From NCBI GenBank assembly GCA_032622095.1, contig CP136063.1, positions 212,801,982-212,865,981 on the forward strand: a DNA stretch of 64,000 nt, read 5' to 3'. Under the pieces are notes generated by a model. The model was not told the origin of the DNA. It searched no databases and was given only the letters and a program-made list of their open reading frames with translations. Below are positions 1 to 11,999 of the stretch, piece by piece. The DNA is from Siphonodentalium dalli (Eukaryota; Mollusca; Scaphopoda; Gadilida; Siphonodentaliidae). Positions within the stretch are counted from its first letter, which is position 1. Every line of letters begins with the position of its first letter. Position numbers and translations under genes: made by a program.

Positions 1-540
1 ATACATGTGCAGTGGTATGATTTCCCGTGACATTAACCCTTCTTTCTTTCATCCACCCATAAAACGCAGGTATATATGACGCAATCCTTTTTCATGATAG
101 ATGGAATATGGTATAAAATATTTTTTGAACAATAATATCGTGGTTTACAAAAACCTTCTTGATTCTCTCTTTCACATATGTTTTCTGGCAAAATTCAGCA
201 CAGTTCCACGGTAATTCGTACTCACAATTATAAATAAAAAATACTGTATGTAGGCCCACATACATGTATGTCGCAGGAGTTTATCTCCTCCAGCAACCTA
301 GCGACTTGTCGAATTTCACTCTTGGACGAGCCCTTGTCAAATCAGAGAGGGAGACTCCTGGCAGGTCGCACTTAGTTGTTGTCAGAAATTGATTTTGTTA
401 CATTGTGTTTGTCTTACATGGTTCCTATTGCCTATTGTTTTTTCCTATGTCATCAAACAAATTAAAAGTCAAAAGCAGACATCAGTAGATAACGATCATA
501 CCAAGTGATAACACGTCATTATGTTAAGTGATAGCTTAAT

Positions 541-591
541 ATAAAAAAACAAAAACAAAACAAAACAAAACAAAAACAAAACAAAACAAAC
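541..591. repeat. (CAAAA)n simple repeat
   Basis: An uninterrupted A-rich run made of CAAAA and CAAAAA units, with no other structure. Confidence 0.9.
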
Positions 592-696
592 GGGTTACCT
601 CCAAACTTTTATTTCAAGTAGATACTCATCGCAGAATCATGTGAGGAAGAATTATATTATATGACAGTATTTTCTTCATATGTCATGTAATTTCTT

Positions 697-1130
697 TACC
701 TTAAAGATACGGGCGGCGTTGGCGGTGGGTATGCTGTTAAAATATTCACCTCCGTCAAAAACCGCCATAAACAGAAAGAATAGTATAATATAGACATACC
801 TTGTTCTTATACCAATCAGAAATATGGCATCAACAGTATGTTATTGTCAAATGATTTTCCGTTGTTATGTAAACGAAAGCAAAAAACGTTACAGAACCTT
901 GCTTTTGTTTAGATCCGGATATGGTAAACACAAAGCGCGTTATTTGTTACTGTTTTCCTGATATGGAAATAATAAAGAGCGTTTATATCATTATGTGTAT
1001 GATTAACCAACAGAATTGAGCTGTGTTATGTAAACAGAAGCAAACCTTCTGTAACACGAGCAGGCTCTTGTTTACATACATCATCTTACGTCTTGACGAC
1101 AATATACTATTTACGCGCTAATTATGTTTG
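697..1130 (-). repeat. Dispersed MITE-like element, related to 8485-8994
   Basis: The left end (TTAAAGATACGGGCGGCG...) and the following GTTGGCGGTGGGTATG segment match, in inverted orientation, the right end of the element at 8485-8994. Shared internal words include AAAATATT, CGTCAAAAA and the phrases around 'gatatggaaataa' and 'aaagagcg'. The far end is not sharply defined. Confidence 0.5.
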
Positions 1131-1302
1131 GCATATGAACAAAACTATATATATATTAATATTCCTTCTGTTGATAGCGATTTGAACAAATATGAATATT
1201 TCTGCAACGAACCCCGCCCGTGCCTTTAAATGTACTAAAAATGTTCATGAAATTTATGTTTTTGATCCCAATAAAAATTATTAAAAAATAATATATATAT
1301 AA

Positions 1303-1450
1303 GAATATGTAGCTAATGTCGTCGCTTAAAATGTTTATGTCCGTGAGGGGGATTTGAGCATCTATTGGGCGAGGCTCTGTCGAGTCCAATAGATGCCAAA
1401 TCCCCCGAGCGGACATAAACAGTTTAAGCGACAACATTAGCTACATATTT
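1303..1450. repeat. 148-bp palindromic (foldback) element
   Basis: Two arms of about 65 bp are reverse complements with few mismatches. The outer arm is AATATGTAGCTAATG and the inner arm reaches GCATCTATTGG. The loop is short. It looks like a MITE that is nearly all inverted repeat. Confidence 0.8.
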
Positions 1451-2467
1451 TATTTATCCATCGCACAAAACATGCATTATGTGCGGTAAATCTGTTATTT
1501 TCCTCAGTGTTACATTCGTTACTTCGATGACGCCCTTACATTTATTAGGTCAAGCAAACTAATTAGCATTCATGACGTGGCAAAACCGGAGTGCAGGTTA
1601 GAGCGAAATAGTTCGTTGGGTTTTTTAATAGTTATTCTAAGCTGACATTTAGCTCATGGTTTATAGATGTTTTAGAGCGAAAACACATATCCGATTGCGA
1701 ATTTTGTATCAATTGCGGTGAATTATGGACGATATAAAGGTCACAAAATCACAATGACGTCATTCAGGTCGGTTGACGTCCCTAGTTACCTGCGCAATTT
1801 GCATAAGAAATTACGTCATGAAAGTAGTACTAACCTAATAAAGATACGTTGACCTAATAAAGCTACTTTGACGTAATAAACGTAACGTTTATTAGGCAGG
1901 CTTTATGTAGGCAATAGAGGTAGTGAGCGGTGGATAAATATTTATCATATGACTCAATCATTATTTACGTTGGAAACTATGTCATTAATCAATTTCATAT
2001 CAGTTACTAATTCATATCACCTTCCGATAATTTGATTGGTTTGTTGACAAAAAGTGTGTTGTGATTGGCTGAATGGCAGCCGGGGGCCGAGCCACATCTC
2101 TGACTAAATGCAGGTCAAATTCGTGCGCGTCAAATACACGAATCAACGCGATGCCGAAATTCTCGCAATTATAATCTTGAAATATATAGTTTTGGACATT
2201 GTTATACGATAAATAGAATATGTAATTCGTATTTATCTAATAAACATACGATATAATGTCACAAACTGAGAACAGAATAGCGCACTATATCTTCGCGTGC
2301 ATATCATTTCTGCTAGTTCACCAGGTGTAATTGGGCTTCCAGTGCAATGAAGTGACGTCACATTAACCTTTTGCTGCCGATGTCATATAGCTATTTCGTG
2401 ATTTGTGTGCGTTTTGGACATCATAATCAATTTATAGGTGTCATATGATAAATATAATATGTAATTC

Positions 2468-2587
2468 GTGTTTCTCTCATATGATATTTATGAAACTCGT
2501 CACGATTTTTCAGTTTTCTCTCGCCGGAGTCTCGAGAAAACTGAAAATTCTTAGACTCGTTTCATAAATATCATATGAGAGAAACAC
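2468..2587. repeat. 120-bp palindrome
   Basis: Arms begin GTGTTTCTCTCATATGATAT and close on a short loop around CTCTCGCCGGAGTCTCGAG. Pairing is nearly complete over about 55 bp per arm. Confidence 0.85.
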
Positions 2588-2758
2588 TCATTTCATATCC
2601 TCTATATATGACCCAGTGGCAGTGGCTGAAACGAAGATAAACCCCAAATATCGAACAAACACACTGACTCGCAACGTAACTGTTTGTACATTCTAAATTA
2701 CAACATGAATTGTATTTTCTTTATGGTATTTTGAACATCATTTATGAATTGAGATTGT

Positions 2759-2858
2759 GCAAGCATGACTGGTTATTATGCAAGCATGACTGGTTATTAT
2801 GCATGACTGGTTATTATGCAAGCATGACTGGTTATTATGCATGACTGGTTATTATGCA
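2759..2858. repeat. Short tandem repeat, 17/21-bp units
   Basis: Five consecutive copies of a unit containing GCATGACTGGTTATTAT. Some copies carry an extra AAGC, giving 21-bp and 17-bp variants. Confidence 0.9.
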
Positions 2859-3570
2859 TGCTCTGACGATCGAAACATACATTTCCACAAATCAGTCCTC
2901 TCATCTAAATTGTATGTACACTATTCTGTAACATGTTGATTGCTTATTGGTTGGTTTCAACTAAATCACTAGAATACTATTCACGCCAATCGAAACTAAT
3001 TTACTACCGCTTCCGAAGTTTATCAACAATGCGTAAAGTCACAGTGTAGTATTTCTGACTGTGTTGATACACAACACGTAAATATCATATTCATCAACAA
3101 TGCGGAAAATCACACTTGCTGCAGCTTGCTGTAGTATTTCGGATTATATTGATAAACAAAGTGTAAATTTGCATGCGCCTAGTGCATGCCAACGATGTCG
3201 TGAAGCCATTTTGATTTCGACTTCGGAAGTCATTGGTGTTTACAATTGTCAGACTTAAATGGACATGTCTCATTCGAGCTTCCAAACTTTGTCTATGAAA
3301 TTTGGCAGGAGGTATAAGATAGGCTGACGAATACACGAACTATTGACATACCGACTTCATACGCTCTGAAAAATAATGTCCATGATCACAGCCATTTTCC
3401 ATCTGTTTTCATTTTTGCGCACATAAGTGAAATACACGCTCTTTAGTTCTACCATATCAGGAATAGACTAACACGTAACGCTCTTTTCTCTCGATGCAGT
3501 GCACATGGCTTTTGTTTGTTGGGGAACCAAACACCGTGCTTGAAGTTGTATTTTTTAGGATGCCAATGCG

Positions 3571-3648
3571 TCTTTCCGGGACATATAATTTCCGGGTCTT
3601 TCCGGGACATATAATTTCCGGGTCTTTCCGGGACATATAATTTCCGTA
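3571..3648. repeat. 26-bp tandem repeat, three copies
   Basis: Three exact head-to-tail copies of a unit starting TCTTTCCGGGACATATAATT. No coding content was seen. Confidence 0.95.
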
Positions 3649-3769
3649 GAAAGTTAGTTCATGTATTTATCGACCTATTTCGATACCGAGAAAAATCATG
3701 GCGAAAATTGGTAGATGTATTTTAGACCACAAACTGACACGTGGCTTTAAAATAATTTTTATTTAAATG

Positions 3770-3905
3770 CATTTGGGGAAAAAAAACTAATTCCGTTATA
3801 ACATTTGCCGGGGTACCCTGAGTGACCACCTCGAATTTGGTTGATATCGGTCCAGTGGTCTTGGATATACGGACAGACGGACATATATCCTCCTCTTATA
3901 ACTGC
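3770..3905 (-). repeat. Dispersed repeat, inverted relative to 60570-60760
   Basis: The GGGGTACCCTG core, followed by a 'cggacagacggac' microsatellite-like edge, matches in inverted orientation the sequence near 60590-60730. That copy has the same GGGGTACCCTG core, 'tataacggcgttag' and 'aaaacatttggat'. This is an unclassified dispersed family. Confidence 0.55.
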
Positions 3906-3965
3906 TAACTTTACAGGGGACTGTAGACTTATTAAATTCAGCCATTTATAGGGTCAACCCATATT

Positions 3966-4170
3966 ATACTCAACAGAATAAATGCAACACACAAATGAAT
4001 TTGAGCCAGGGATGAGCGCAAAATACGATGTAAACAACATGGTAATTACGATGTGAATGAGTTCATGGCTCGGGGCATTATTTCATTTTCGTTATACTTA
4101 TCAGGTTTTTATACGTTGTCTTTTATGTACGTGTGTTTTGTCATCTTGATTATAGTATGAGACGGCCCCA
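3966..4170 (+). repeat. Dispersed repeat family, three copies in window
   Basis: It contains ACTCAACAGAATAAATGCAA, AATGAATTTGAGCCA and GGTAATTA words, and ends near a 'ggccccataaatg' phrase. The same words recur at 12610-12835 and 59200-59390, so this is one interspersed family. Confidence 0.6.
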
Positions 4171-4863
4171 TAAATGGTTGTATTTAGGTATAGCCCTCTT
4201 CAATAAACACTTTGTTATTCATGCAGTGAACGGCATTTATTTGTAATGATGCAAGAGTGAGGGACGGGGGTGGGCAACTTTGGTCAAAACTTTCAATAGT
4301 TGGAAATGTCATTCCTGACACAACATTAGTTGGAAATGTTACATCACATATATATATATATTGATATTGTTTTGATTGTTTGATTTTCCAACCAGTCATC
4401 CTTAAATGTATTGAACTCCAAGTCTCCAAGACATACGCGTACAATACCTGAGACCACATTATTACCGGAGACCAAACGCTAACAAGCTAACAGCACTATT
4501 CAATATAACCGCAACAGAACAATTGCCAAGAATCTCTCAGTTTTTATAAAAAAAGGTCATGGATATATTTCGGAACTCTTGAGGCTACATTTTCGGAAAA
4601 ACAAGTAAACCCCTTCAAAATATACCGATATAATATACTTAATGCTTGCAGATGTACCAAAACTTGATAAAGAAGGACCCCAACACCAATATAATAGTTT
4701 ATGGCTATAGATGCGCTTATTTGATAAGTACTACAATCTGATTCCTCAGGAGGCTTAATCACTTAAACCATTCAAAATCCATATCCATTGACCGAACACG
4801 TAATCAATAACGCCGAACTCAATAACAATAACCCTATGTGCATCCATGCAAAATATATATATA

Positions 4864-5522
4864 CTAGCCGATGAGCCCGACGTTGTCCGGGCTATTCAAA
4901 AACCAAATTTCAAGTCGATAGCTCTACCCAGCCCGAAATTTAAAGTCGATAGCTCTACCCGTTTCCGAGATCTGGTCTGTGCATGCGCGAAGCTGGCGTC
5001 ACACGGGCTCGGCGACCCGATAAAATTCGTATCCGGGGCAAGTTACATTCACATACCAAATTTCAAGTCGATAGCTTCACCCGTTTCCGAGATCTCGTCT
5101 GCGCATGCGCGAAGCTGGCATCGCACGGGATCGGCGACCCGATAAAATTTGTATCCGGGGAAATTCACATACCAAATTTCAAGTCGATAGCTCCACCCGT
5201 TTCCGAGATCTGGTCTGCGCATACGCGAAGCTGGCGTCGCACGGGCTCGGGGACCCGATAAAATTCGTATCCGGGGCAAGATACATTCACATAGCAAATT
5301 TCAAGTCGATAGCTCCACCCGTTTCTGAGATCTCGTCTGCGCGTGCGCGAAGCGGGCGCCGCACGGGCACGCCAATACGACAACGTCCACCGCCTGGTCA
5401 AACTACACACACGTACCAAGTTTCGTCCCGATCGGTCGAGAATCGTAGATTTATATAAATGACAGACAAACAAACAAACATACATACAGACAGACAAACA
5501 GAGGTCTTCAAAATATATATGA
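4864..5522 (+). mobile_element. Solitary member of the CCCGAC..GTCCGGG-head repeat family
   Basis: It starts CTAGCCGATGAGCCCGACG with a GCCCGAC/GTCCGGGC hairpin, then carries several ~115-bp sub-repeats (CCAAATTTCAAGTCGATAGC, CGTTTCCGAGATCT, GCGCATGCGCGAAGCTGG, GACCCGATAAAATTCGTATC). It ends in a GACA/CAAA microsatellite and a 'cttcaaaatatata' tail. The same head, sub-repeats and tail build the 8.7 kb array at 27305-36042, so this dispersed copy shows the unit is or was mobile. No coding domain was seen and the class is unknown. Confidence 0.7.
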
Positions 5523-6040
5523 GATACTTGCATCGATATCTGCATTAATTATGTTTCTGTTATATCTATTTTGATGATCAGAATACCAATAAATTGATTG
5601 ATTAGTGGGTAATATGTTTTTTTTTTTTAGACGAACAGCAGTATATTGTTCTACTATCGGTTAAAATTTTGATATGAAAAAAATGGAAGTTGTCCAACCT
5701 GAGAGAGGTATAACGTCAGGTTGGAAATTCCCAACACTTGGAAAGTTTGAGGTGCAAAGGGGGTGCAGATAGTATTTCGCGAACATGGGGAGTTTAGTCT
5801 AGTCCAAGGGGGTGGGTGGAGCATTTGGACATTTTAAGGTGGACACCCTTACCAACCGAGACCCTCTTGTGCGCTGGCATGTTTTTTACTGATGGAACAA
5901 AGATCACGATGCTAATATGAACATAGCACGGGTGACATAGATTGTTCATGTTTTGTATATATATATATATATATTTTTTTAAATTATTATTATTATTTTT
6001 TTTTTTACAAAATACGCTATATATGGAATTCGACAGATCT

Positions 6041-6210
6041 GGGCCCTGTTTCATGAAAGCAACTTATGACATAGTTGGGACTTAAGATGGTCATAAGTTC
6101 AAACTTCAGTCATAAGTGCGTTTCACGAACAAGGTCTAAACTTAAATTGGTCTTAACTTTAAGACTGGTGTGAGGTGTCTTAAGATAATCTTAAAGTTAA
6201 GACCCACGTG
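6041..6210 (+). mobile_element. GGGCCCTGTTTCATGAA-type MITE-like element
   Basis: It begins GGGCCCTGTTTCATGAAAGC and contains 'cttatgac', 'gcgtttcacgaacaagg' and repeated 'cttaagat' words. An inverted relative with the same terminus lies at 8995-9121. No coding capacity was seen. Confidence 0.6.
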
Positions 6211-6299
6211 ATAAGTGGCATATCGATCACAAATATGGCGGCCAATGTTATTTTGCAATTACGGAGATATCTGTACATTGTTTGGGGTGGACAACTCGT

Positions 6300-6905
6300 C
6301 GTCTGGTATACAGGGTCGTGGCTACAGAGTGAGAGGGGGTGTTCGCCTCGAAATGTCCAACAACACCCCCTTAAACAACACCAAATTCTCTTTGGGTTTA
6401 AACATTCCAACTGGTACCTCAAACTTTCCAAAACCAAAGTTTGGAAAGGGAACCCCCCCCCCCACCGTATAACCATAGGGTTAGTTTGGTCAAAACAATT
6501 CAGAGCACAGGCTTATCATCAGGGACGTGGCAAATGGGGTTTGTGTGTTGTCCACCCCCACACACACACTTTGGTCAAAATGTTTAGCAATTGGAAATGT
6601 CATGCCTGACAACATTAATCGTACACTATATATAGGTTTCAATTGTTTGAATTTCTAACTAGTAAAGGAATGTGTTGTTTTAGACAAACAGCAGCAACCA
6701 AAATGGCAATCAGTTGGAAAATCACCAACTTTAGGGGCGTCAGGTTAGAAATTTCGAACTGTTGGAATATTTCAGATACCGATTGGAAAGTTTAAATCCA
6801 ACGGGTGGGGTGGACTTGGCATTTCGCGAACATGGAAGTTTGGCCCGGTTAAATTAAGTGGCGGGTGCAGTTGGAAATTGCACGATGTACCCCCACCCCA
6901 CACAC
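6300..6905 (+). repeat. TTGGAAATTTCCAAC-rich dispersed repeat
   Basis: Contains many copies of the self-complementary word family TTGGAAA/TTTCCAAC, with 'tttggtcaaaa', a 'tttagacaaacagcagcaacc' phrase and C-runs. The same phrases occur at 4240-4350, 5640-5835 and, at greater length, at 40130-41700 and 52790-54310. It is an unclassified non-coding repeat. Confidence 0.55.
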
Positions 6906-7412
6906 ACAGACCAACTAGCCACACCGAGCCTCATCGAATGTAGGATATAGTCAATTATCAGCTGTGTATGTGACCTATAGATAATATATATTACAAAATT
7001 GTATTACCCACGAATTAAACTTTTGATAAGAATTATGGCCTAGCCCAAAGCTCACAATCTCCTATAAGTTATTCCATATGTGTGTGGAAAGATGGGCTAA
7101 AATGAGATCAATTAATGTATTGATTCTTTCCTCTTTCCAAATTTCCGTCGGCTGTTTACAAAGCAGATATGTCATATAGGAAAGGTAACACAAACGCTCC
7201 TTATCAAAATATGTTTTAGAAAAAGTGACAATTTTCTATAGAGAATATTATTGGTATTGAGTTTATGCCCACGCCCATGTTTCGTGATTTCCAAATTTTT
7301 TTCATGTTTTTTGTGCAGGGGTAGGATGACTATTGTACAGCATATTGTATATATGATATAGATAGAACCGCACGAGTGTCTGAATTTTGACGAAATTATC
7401 GCACGAGATTTG

Positions 7413-7475
7413 TTGGCGGAGCGATACCTCGAGTGCGGGACGCAGTCCCGTACGAGAGGTATCGCGTTCCGCCAA
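7413..7475. repeat. GC-rich hairpin
   Basis: TTGGCGGA..CGATACCTC pairs with GAGGTATCG..TTCCGCCAA, with an inner GGGAC/GTCCC stem. It is an inverted repeat of about 63 bp in otherwise AT-rich DNA. Confidence 0.8.
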
Positions 7476-8484
7476 TTTACGTGAATTTAATTGAGTTTTA
7501 ACGGCATTTTAGGGTTAACTCAACAATCAGACAGGGAGCTCTTCTATCCGCGAGTGCACTTGACCCATCTTGACCAGCGCAAAGGTGTTAATTGGGTTTT
7601 CCCAGATTTTCCAAAAATATAACCCAATCAGCGCGCTGCGATTTCGGCAAGTGGGTTGTCGCCCTTGCGTTGAAAAAGTAAAAATAGTAACGGCGAAAGC
7701 CAGTCTAACAACACTGAATGAAATAGTTCCGTCGATAGATTGCACTAGTGCGATTCTGAGAATTATCACACGCCTGGAACGTCGTGCGATCATGCGAAGT
7801 ACGTTGATAGATATGTAATAAATACACATCCGTAACGGTGACACCCCTTAATGCGAGTGTGCTAATGAAAACGTAGTTATATATATATCCATGGTATGAC
7901 AACCGCATAAAACATCTGCATAAAAATAATAACAAAGTTACTCTAACAAATATTTTTTCATTTCCCTTTGAATCGAAAAATGACCTATGTGTGTCCTGAT
8001 GACATCGCCGATTTATTTTGATTATTGCTACACGTAGAGAGCGATGGTCGATAAATCGCCGCCTGATCATTGCTCTCATTGGATTAACTCGGCGTAAATG
8101 CAGGGTCGCAGTCATGCATCGATCCATATAATTATATTGTCTTATTTCTGACACCGCTACTCACCAGTAAACGCAAAACTGGTCATTTTAAGAGCCTGTG
8201 ATGGACTTATGTTCGAATTTACATCGTGGAACCCATGCAAGTCTAAGATCCATATGCGAATATAAGGCCACTGGCTATAGACAGTAAGATACATGCGCTG
8301 ATTCGCCCACCCCCATCCCAGCCGCTATCCAGCATCCCTGGCACACAAAAATGTCAACTCGGACTCGGCTCTTTCTCGATAACCTCTCAATGCCGTACAT
8401 ACATATTGCACAAGCCCACATTATTTTGTTCCGGACTGTATAAAAATGTCCATAACCAGTCTAAATGAGCGGGAACTTAACTTA

Positions 8485-8994
8485 CTACTTAAAGGCACGT
8501 GAGGCCTTAGTTTTCGAAAATATTCATATTTGTTCCAATCACCGTAAACAGAAAAACATTAAAACGCATACAGTTTCGTTCATATATACCATGACCATCG
8601 CGTAAACAGCATGTTATCATAAAGATTTACTATATTTGACCTAAGCAAGAGCCTGATTGTGTTACAGAAGACAGCACAACGCTGCTGGCTAATCACACAC
8701 AAATGGCAGAAACGCTCTTTATTCGTTCCATATCAGGAATTCACCAACAAAAAACGCTCTTTATGTTTACCATCATAATATAAACAAACACCAGAAAAGT
8801 AACTTTTTATGCTTTTGTTTACATAACAATGGTCAAATATATGACAATAACATACTGTTTATGCGATATTTCTTATTTGTATACGGACAAAGTCTGTCTA
8901 CATTTTGTTGTTCTTTCTGTTTGTGGCGTTTTTTGACGGGTGGAAATATTTTCACAGGATACCCACCGCCAAGGCCAACCGTACCTTTAAGTAG
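8485..8994. mobile_element. ~510-bp MITE with imperfect TIRs
   Basis: Left end CTACTTAAAGGCACGTGAGG and right end (reverse complement) CTACTTAAAGGTACGGTTGG form a terminal inverted repeat of about 25 bp, with TTAA inside both ends. The interior is AT-rich and non-coding. A related copy lies at 697-1130. Confidence 0.65.
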
Positions 8995-9121
8995 GACTTA
9001 ATCTTGTTCTGTGAAACGCGTTCTTGAAACGGAAAAGTTACATCATAAGATCCACCTTAAATCTTAGATTAAGTCCATCTTAAGATAATCTTATGACATT
9101 GCTTCATGAAATAGGGCCCTG
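8995..9121 (-). mobile_element. GGGCCCT-type MITE-like element, inverted copy
   Basis: The right edge 'gcttcatgaaatagggccct' is the inverted terminus of the element at 6041. The interior shares 'cttatgac', 'gtttcacagaacaag' and 'cttaagat' words. It abuts the MITE ending at 8994. Confidence 0.6.
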
Positions 9122-9896
9122 TACCAGTATTGTAGTACTTGTACGTAATTTATACGTTCACTCCCCGTTGTGTTTAGGACAATATTTATCTTTCATTTTC
9201 CCCGACCGTGCAGCACCAACCCCACTCTGTATCACAAACAATGTCCGACCCATCCCTGGTCATTCTGACATATTCTACCTATCAAGTACACCAAGGTGAG
9301 TACGGTCAAGTAGGTACGAGTTCGCGTTCGATGTCTAACACGCGTTATTTGAATCAATAGATCTATAAACAGGAGAACTTCAAACGAAAGCATAATACAT
9401 TGGCTGCGGACACACCACAGTAGCGATGACATACGTATTAGTTGGTGTGACAATTTATTATGGTGGAGTTTGGTGCTAGCAAGAACAAATAACAAAGTAA
9501 GTAAGTTTCAAAAGGTGACCGAGAGAGAAAGAAACCTATATGTCGGCATGGACAAAATATTCTGTGTTAGGACGCTTTGTGGCCAAACATGCCAAACTAG
9601 CGAGCTCTCATAATTTTCTCTGACGTTGTTAGGGATTGGCCAAATAGCTGTTATATTAATGTTGAATATAATGTTTAATCGCATTATCTTCACCTCAGTA
9701 TCCACCCACTACGTACAGAATCAACACGGAAGTACATTTGCGGTATACGCTATACATAACGGCTAAAAGTAGAATGGCTATTTGAGTCCCCGATCTCACG
9801 ATATTCTGTGAAGATTGATGACTAATGCGCCGTTTGTGAGAGTACGGCGACCTAAATCACGTGATCAGGCGATCAATGTATTCCCAGAAAAATAAT

Positions 9897-9915
9897 GGAA
9901 ATCCCGGGATTTCAC
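9897..9915. promoter_or_regulatory. Back-to-back NF-kB (Rel)-like sites upstream of ACOD1
   Basis: GGAAATCCC is immediately followed by GGGATTTCAC. On the reverse strand the first site reads GGGATTTCC, a good match to the Rel/NF-kB consensus. The second matches it with one mismatch. They form an inverted pair 17 bp upstream of a TATA box, in the position of a proximal promoter. A CACGTG E-box lies at 9859-9864. In vertebrates ACOD1 is a strongly inducible macrophage immune gene, so a kB promoter fits. Binding is inferred only. Confidence 0.6.
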
Positions 9916-9932
9916 ATCCGTTATGAAAGTCG

Positions 9933-9938
9933 TATAAA
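9933..9938 (+). promoter_or_regulatory. TATA box of ACOD1 and short 5' UTR
   Basis: TATAAAG lies 135 bp upstream of the proposed start codon at 10073. A transcription start about 30 bp downstream (near 9963-9968) would give a 5' UTR of about 105-110 bases. The start codon has a purine (G) at -3. Confidence 0.55.
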
Positions 9939-10072
9939 GCGGACAACCGAAACACTAATGTTAGTAAATAAGTTGTTTCTCTCGCCGCAGCAGATTGTCA
10001 GAAATACTATAGTAACGGCCACTGCTGTTTGTCCGATTTCACACAGCCGGGAGTTGTAGATTTGATTCAGAC

Positions 10073-10090
10073 ATGAAACCGCTTTTCAAG
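10073..10090 (+). CDS. ACOD1: ACOD1 exon 1 (start codon, six residues MKPLFK)
   Basis: ATGAAACCGCTTTTCAAG is followed directly by a strong donor GTAAGA. The exon ends in phase 0, matching exon 2. It was chosen because it lies just downstream of the TATA and kB sites and supplies a basic start to a presequence that continues in exon 2. It is too short to stand alone. The support is donor quality, phase and context, not homology. An unseen alternative first exon remains possible. Confidence 0.65.
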
Positions 10091-11999
10091 GTAAGATAAA
10101 CATAAAGCCTAACTATGTTAGGGCCATAAATTATCTGAACGTTCATACATTGATGTCTGATAAGAAATGATAACACACGAAGTCGTGTTCAGCATCACCT
10201 GACTGCGACTGGACTGAACAAATTTAGTGCATTTGCGGCATGTGGCGTTTTCACTAAAAATTACAATAAGTCTAATGGCCACCTATTCAAACTGATATTT
10301 CAAAAATCATTAATTTCAAGGTCTTTATTTGGCAGATATGAATGATTCAAGACAAGGCAATTATCTACAGGGAGTGTTTAATGTAGCGTAGTGTCGGGTA
10401 ATTTCCAAACTGATGGTCGTGGAACATGCCCATCAACCAAGTAAAACACCAGCTGAAATTAACTCGAGTACATATGTGTTTGATAACTGTTTTTATTTTT
10501 ATCTAAAAATACCAAAAACAAAAAACAAAAAACAAAAGAATACTAATGCAAATAGTCCCTGTTGATAATATTCTATCTTTTATACTGTTTGGATCACTAA
10601 TTAAGCAAATTAGTCTCATCAATATTTTTCGATTCAATTTTACTAGTTTCCCGATCTTTCCCCTTTTCATGTTATTTTTAGCATGTTACCCGTCGCCATT
10701 TTACCCCTTTTTTTCGCTGTTAGCATTTTAGCATGTTATCACCCCCAATTTACCATTAACGTTTTAATAATTTGTTCGATTTGTAATTTTATGCGCTTTT
10801 GTATTTCTTAGTAACGTCTCACTTATAGTTTTACATTTTTGTTGATGTCCATAATTATGTCTTAGATTTGCAATTGTATTTTATGTTTAACATGTCAATC
10901 GTTTTAGAGCACTTCGGTGTATTTCACGCTATACAAAACTGTTATTTATTTATTTATTTATTATTATTTATATCTTTTGGAAACTTAGTTTTCCAGAAAT
11001 GAAACTACATCATCCACCTTATGCTTTCGTCGGAAAGCTAGAGAATTTGTCAAGTGCAGCTTGTTGTTGTTTGATCATTTATTTTAAGTGACATGTGCAT
11101 AAATTACATTAAAGTGACACAATATTATGTTAGCATAAACGCATTGCCTCCTGTGCCTTTATGTCACTATTATACATATCAATATGTGTCTCATTCTCAC
11201 GTGATCATTCCATTCACACATTCTTCCTCTCTATCATACATATATATATACACACTATTGTGCCCGTCATCATGTTTATAATATTTTGGGTAGGAGATAT
11301 CAAGGGGTGACACAATCGTTGTGCACATTCTCTCTGATTATTCTGTAAAATGTATCGCTATCTAATATAAAATTAATTTATCAGTTCTTCCGTTATATGC
11401 TTTATTTTTTTAAAGTGGCACATTCTCTTGGATATTTATTCATTAATATTTGAATTACATCATTATCATACTTCATATTTTCAGCTAAGTGTTCTTTCTT
11501 CATTTTCGCTAAAAATTCTTGTCTGATACTGTAATAAAGGATACATTTTAAAAGGAATGGTTCATTTTGCAAAAAAAAAAGATAATGCTAGTGCAAATTT
11601 TGACATATACTTCAGAAAGACACTTCTTGCTTTTCAAAAGCAAACCATATTCCCTTACGTTCTGTTCGGTTTGAACAAATAATCCATCGTGTGTACTGGG
11701 TCACAATTTCAGCGTTCTGTTTGGTATTTATTTACAGTTTTATTCAATTTAGTTTTTAACCCTTTCATGGCGGAGCTGCGTTGGTGCAGCATTAAAGACT
11801 GATGTGGTTGTAATAATTAATCATCGCCATCGTACACACATAGATATCTGAAAACGATATTTCAAATCAATAACTCGGTCAGGGTGGTTATATAATATAA
11901 CTATATTTACATATGGTAAACGTCAATTAACTGTGTATAAAATATGTGTGTACGTATATGACTCTAATAAGAATATAGTATTTCTCTTGCTACTTACAG
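10091..11999 (+). other. ACOD1 intron 1
   Basis: AT-rich non-coding DNA of 1.9 kb. It contains an A/CAAAA patch near 10505-10540, a TTTA run near 10945-10970, a short TA run near 11240, and no recognised exon or element. It ends with the acceptor CTTGCTACTTACAG. Confidence 0.65.

Larger units (their letters stand above)
1..9840. other. Intergenic, repeat-rich flank upstream of ACOD1
   Basis: No convincing exon was found on either strand. All open frames here are short and lack recognisable domains. Parts with recognisable structure are listed separately (palindromes, tandem repeats, dispersed elements). Nothing recognisable was seen in 1-540, 1451-2467, 2859-3570, 4451-4863, 6911-7412, 7476-8484 and 9122-9840 beyond short AT-rich microsatellite patches. 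Confidence 0.6.

Noticed and set aside
4864-4900. Hammerhead ribozyme at the CTAGCCGATGAG...head of the tandem element family
   Set aside because: CGATGAG next to a GCCCGAC/GTCCGGGC stem recalls the CUGAUGAG core, but the required GAAA after the stem is missing here (CTATTC follows) and in all array copies (head reads GGTGACCCGAC). Only a superficial likeness.
7527-8154. Overlapping frames of 82-149 codons on both strands
   Set aside because: No domain, no splice sites of note and mutually overlapping; judged chance open frames in a GC-richer patch.
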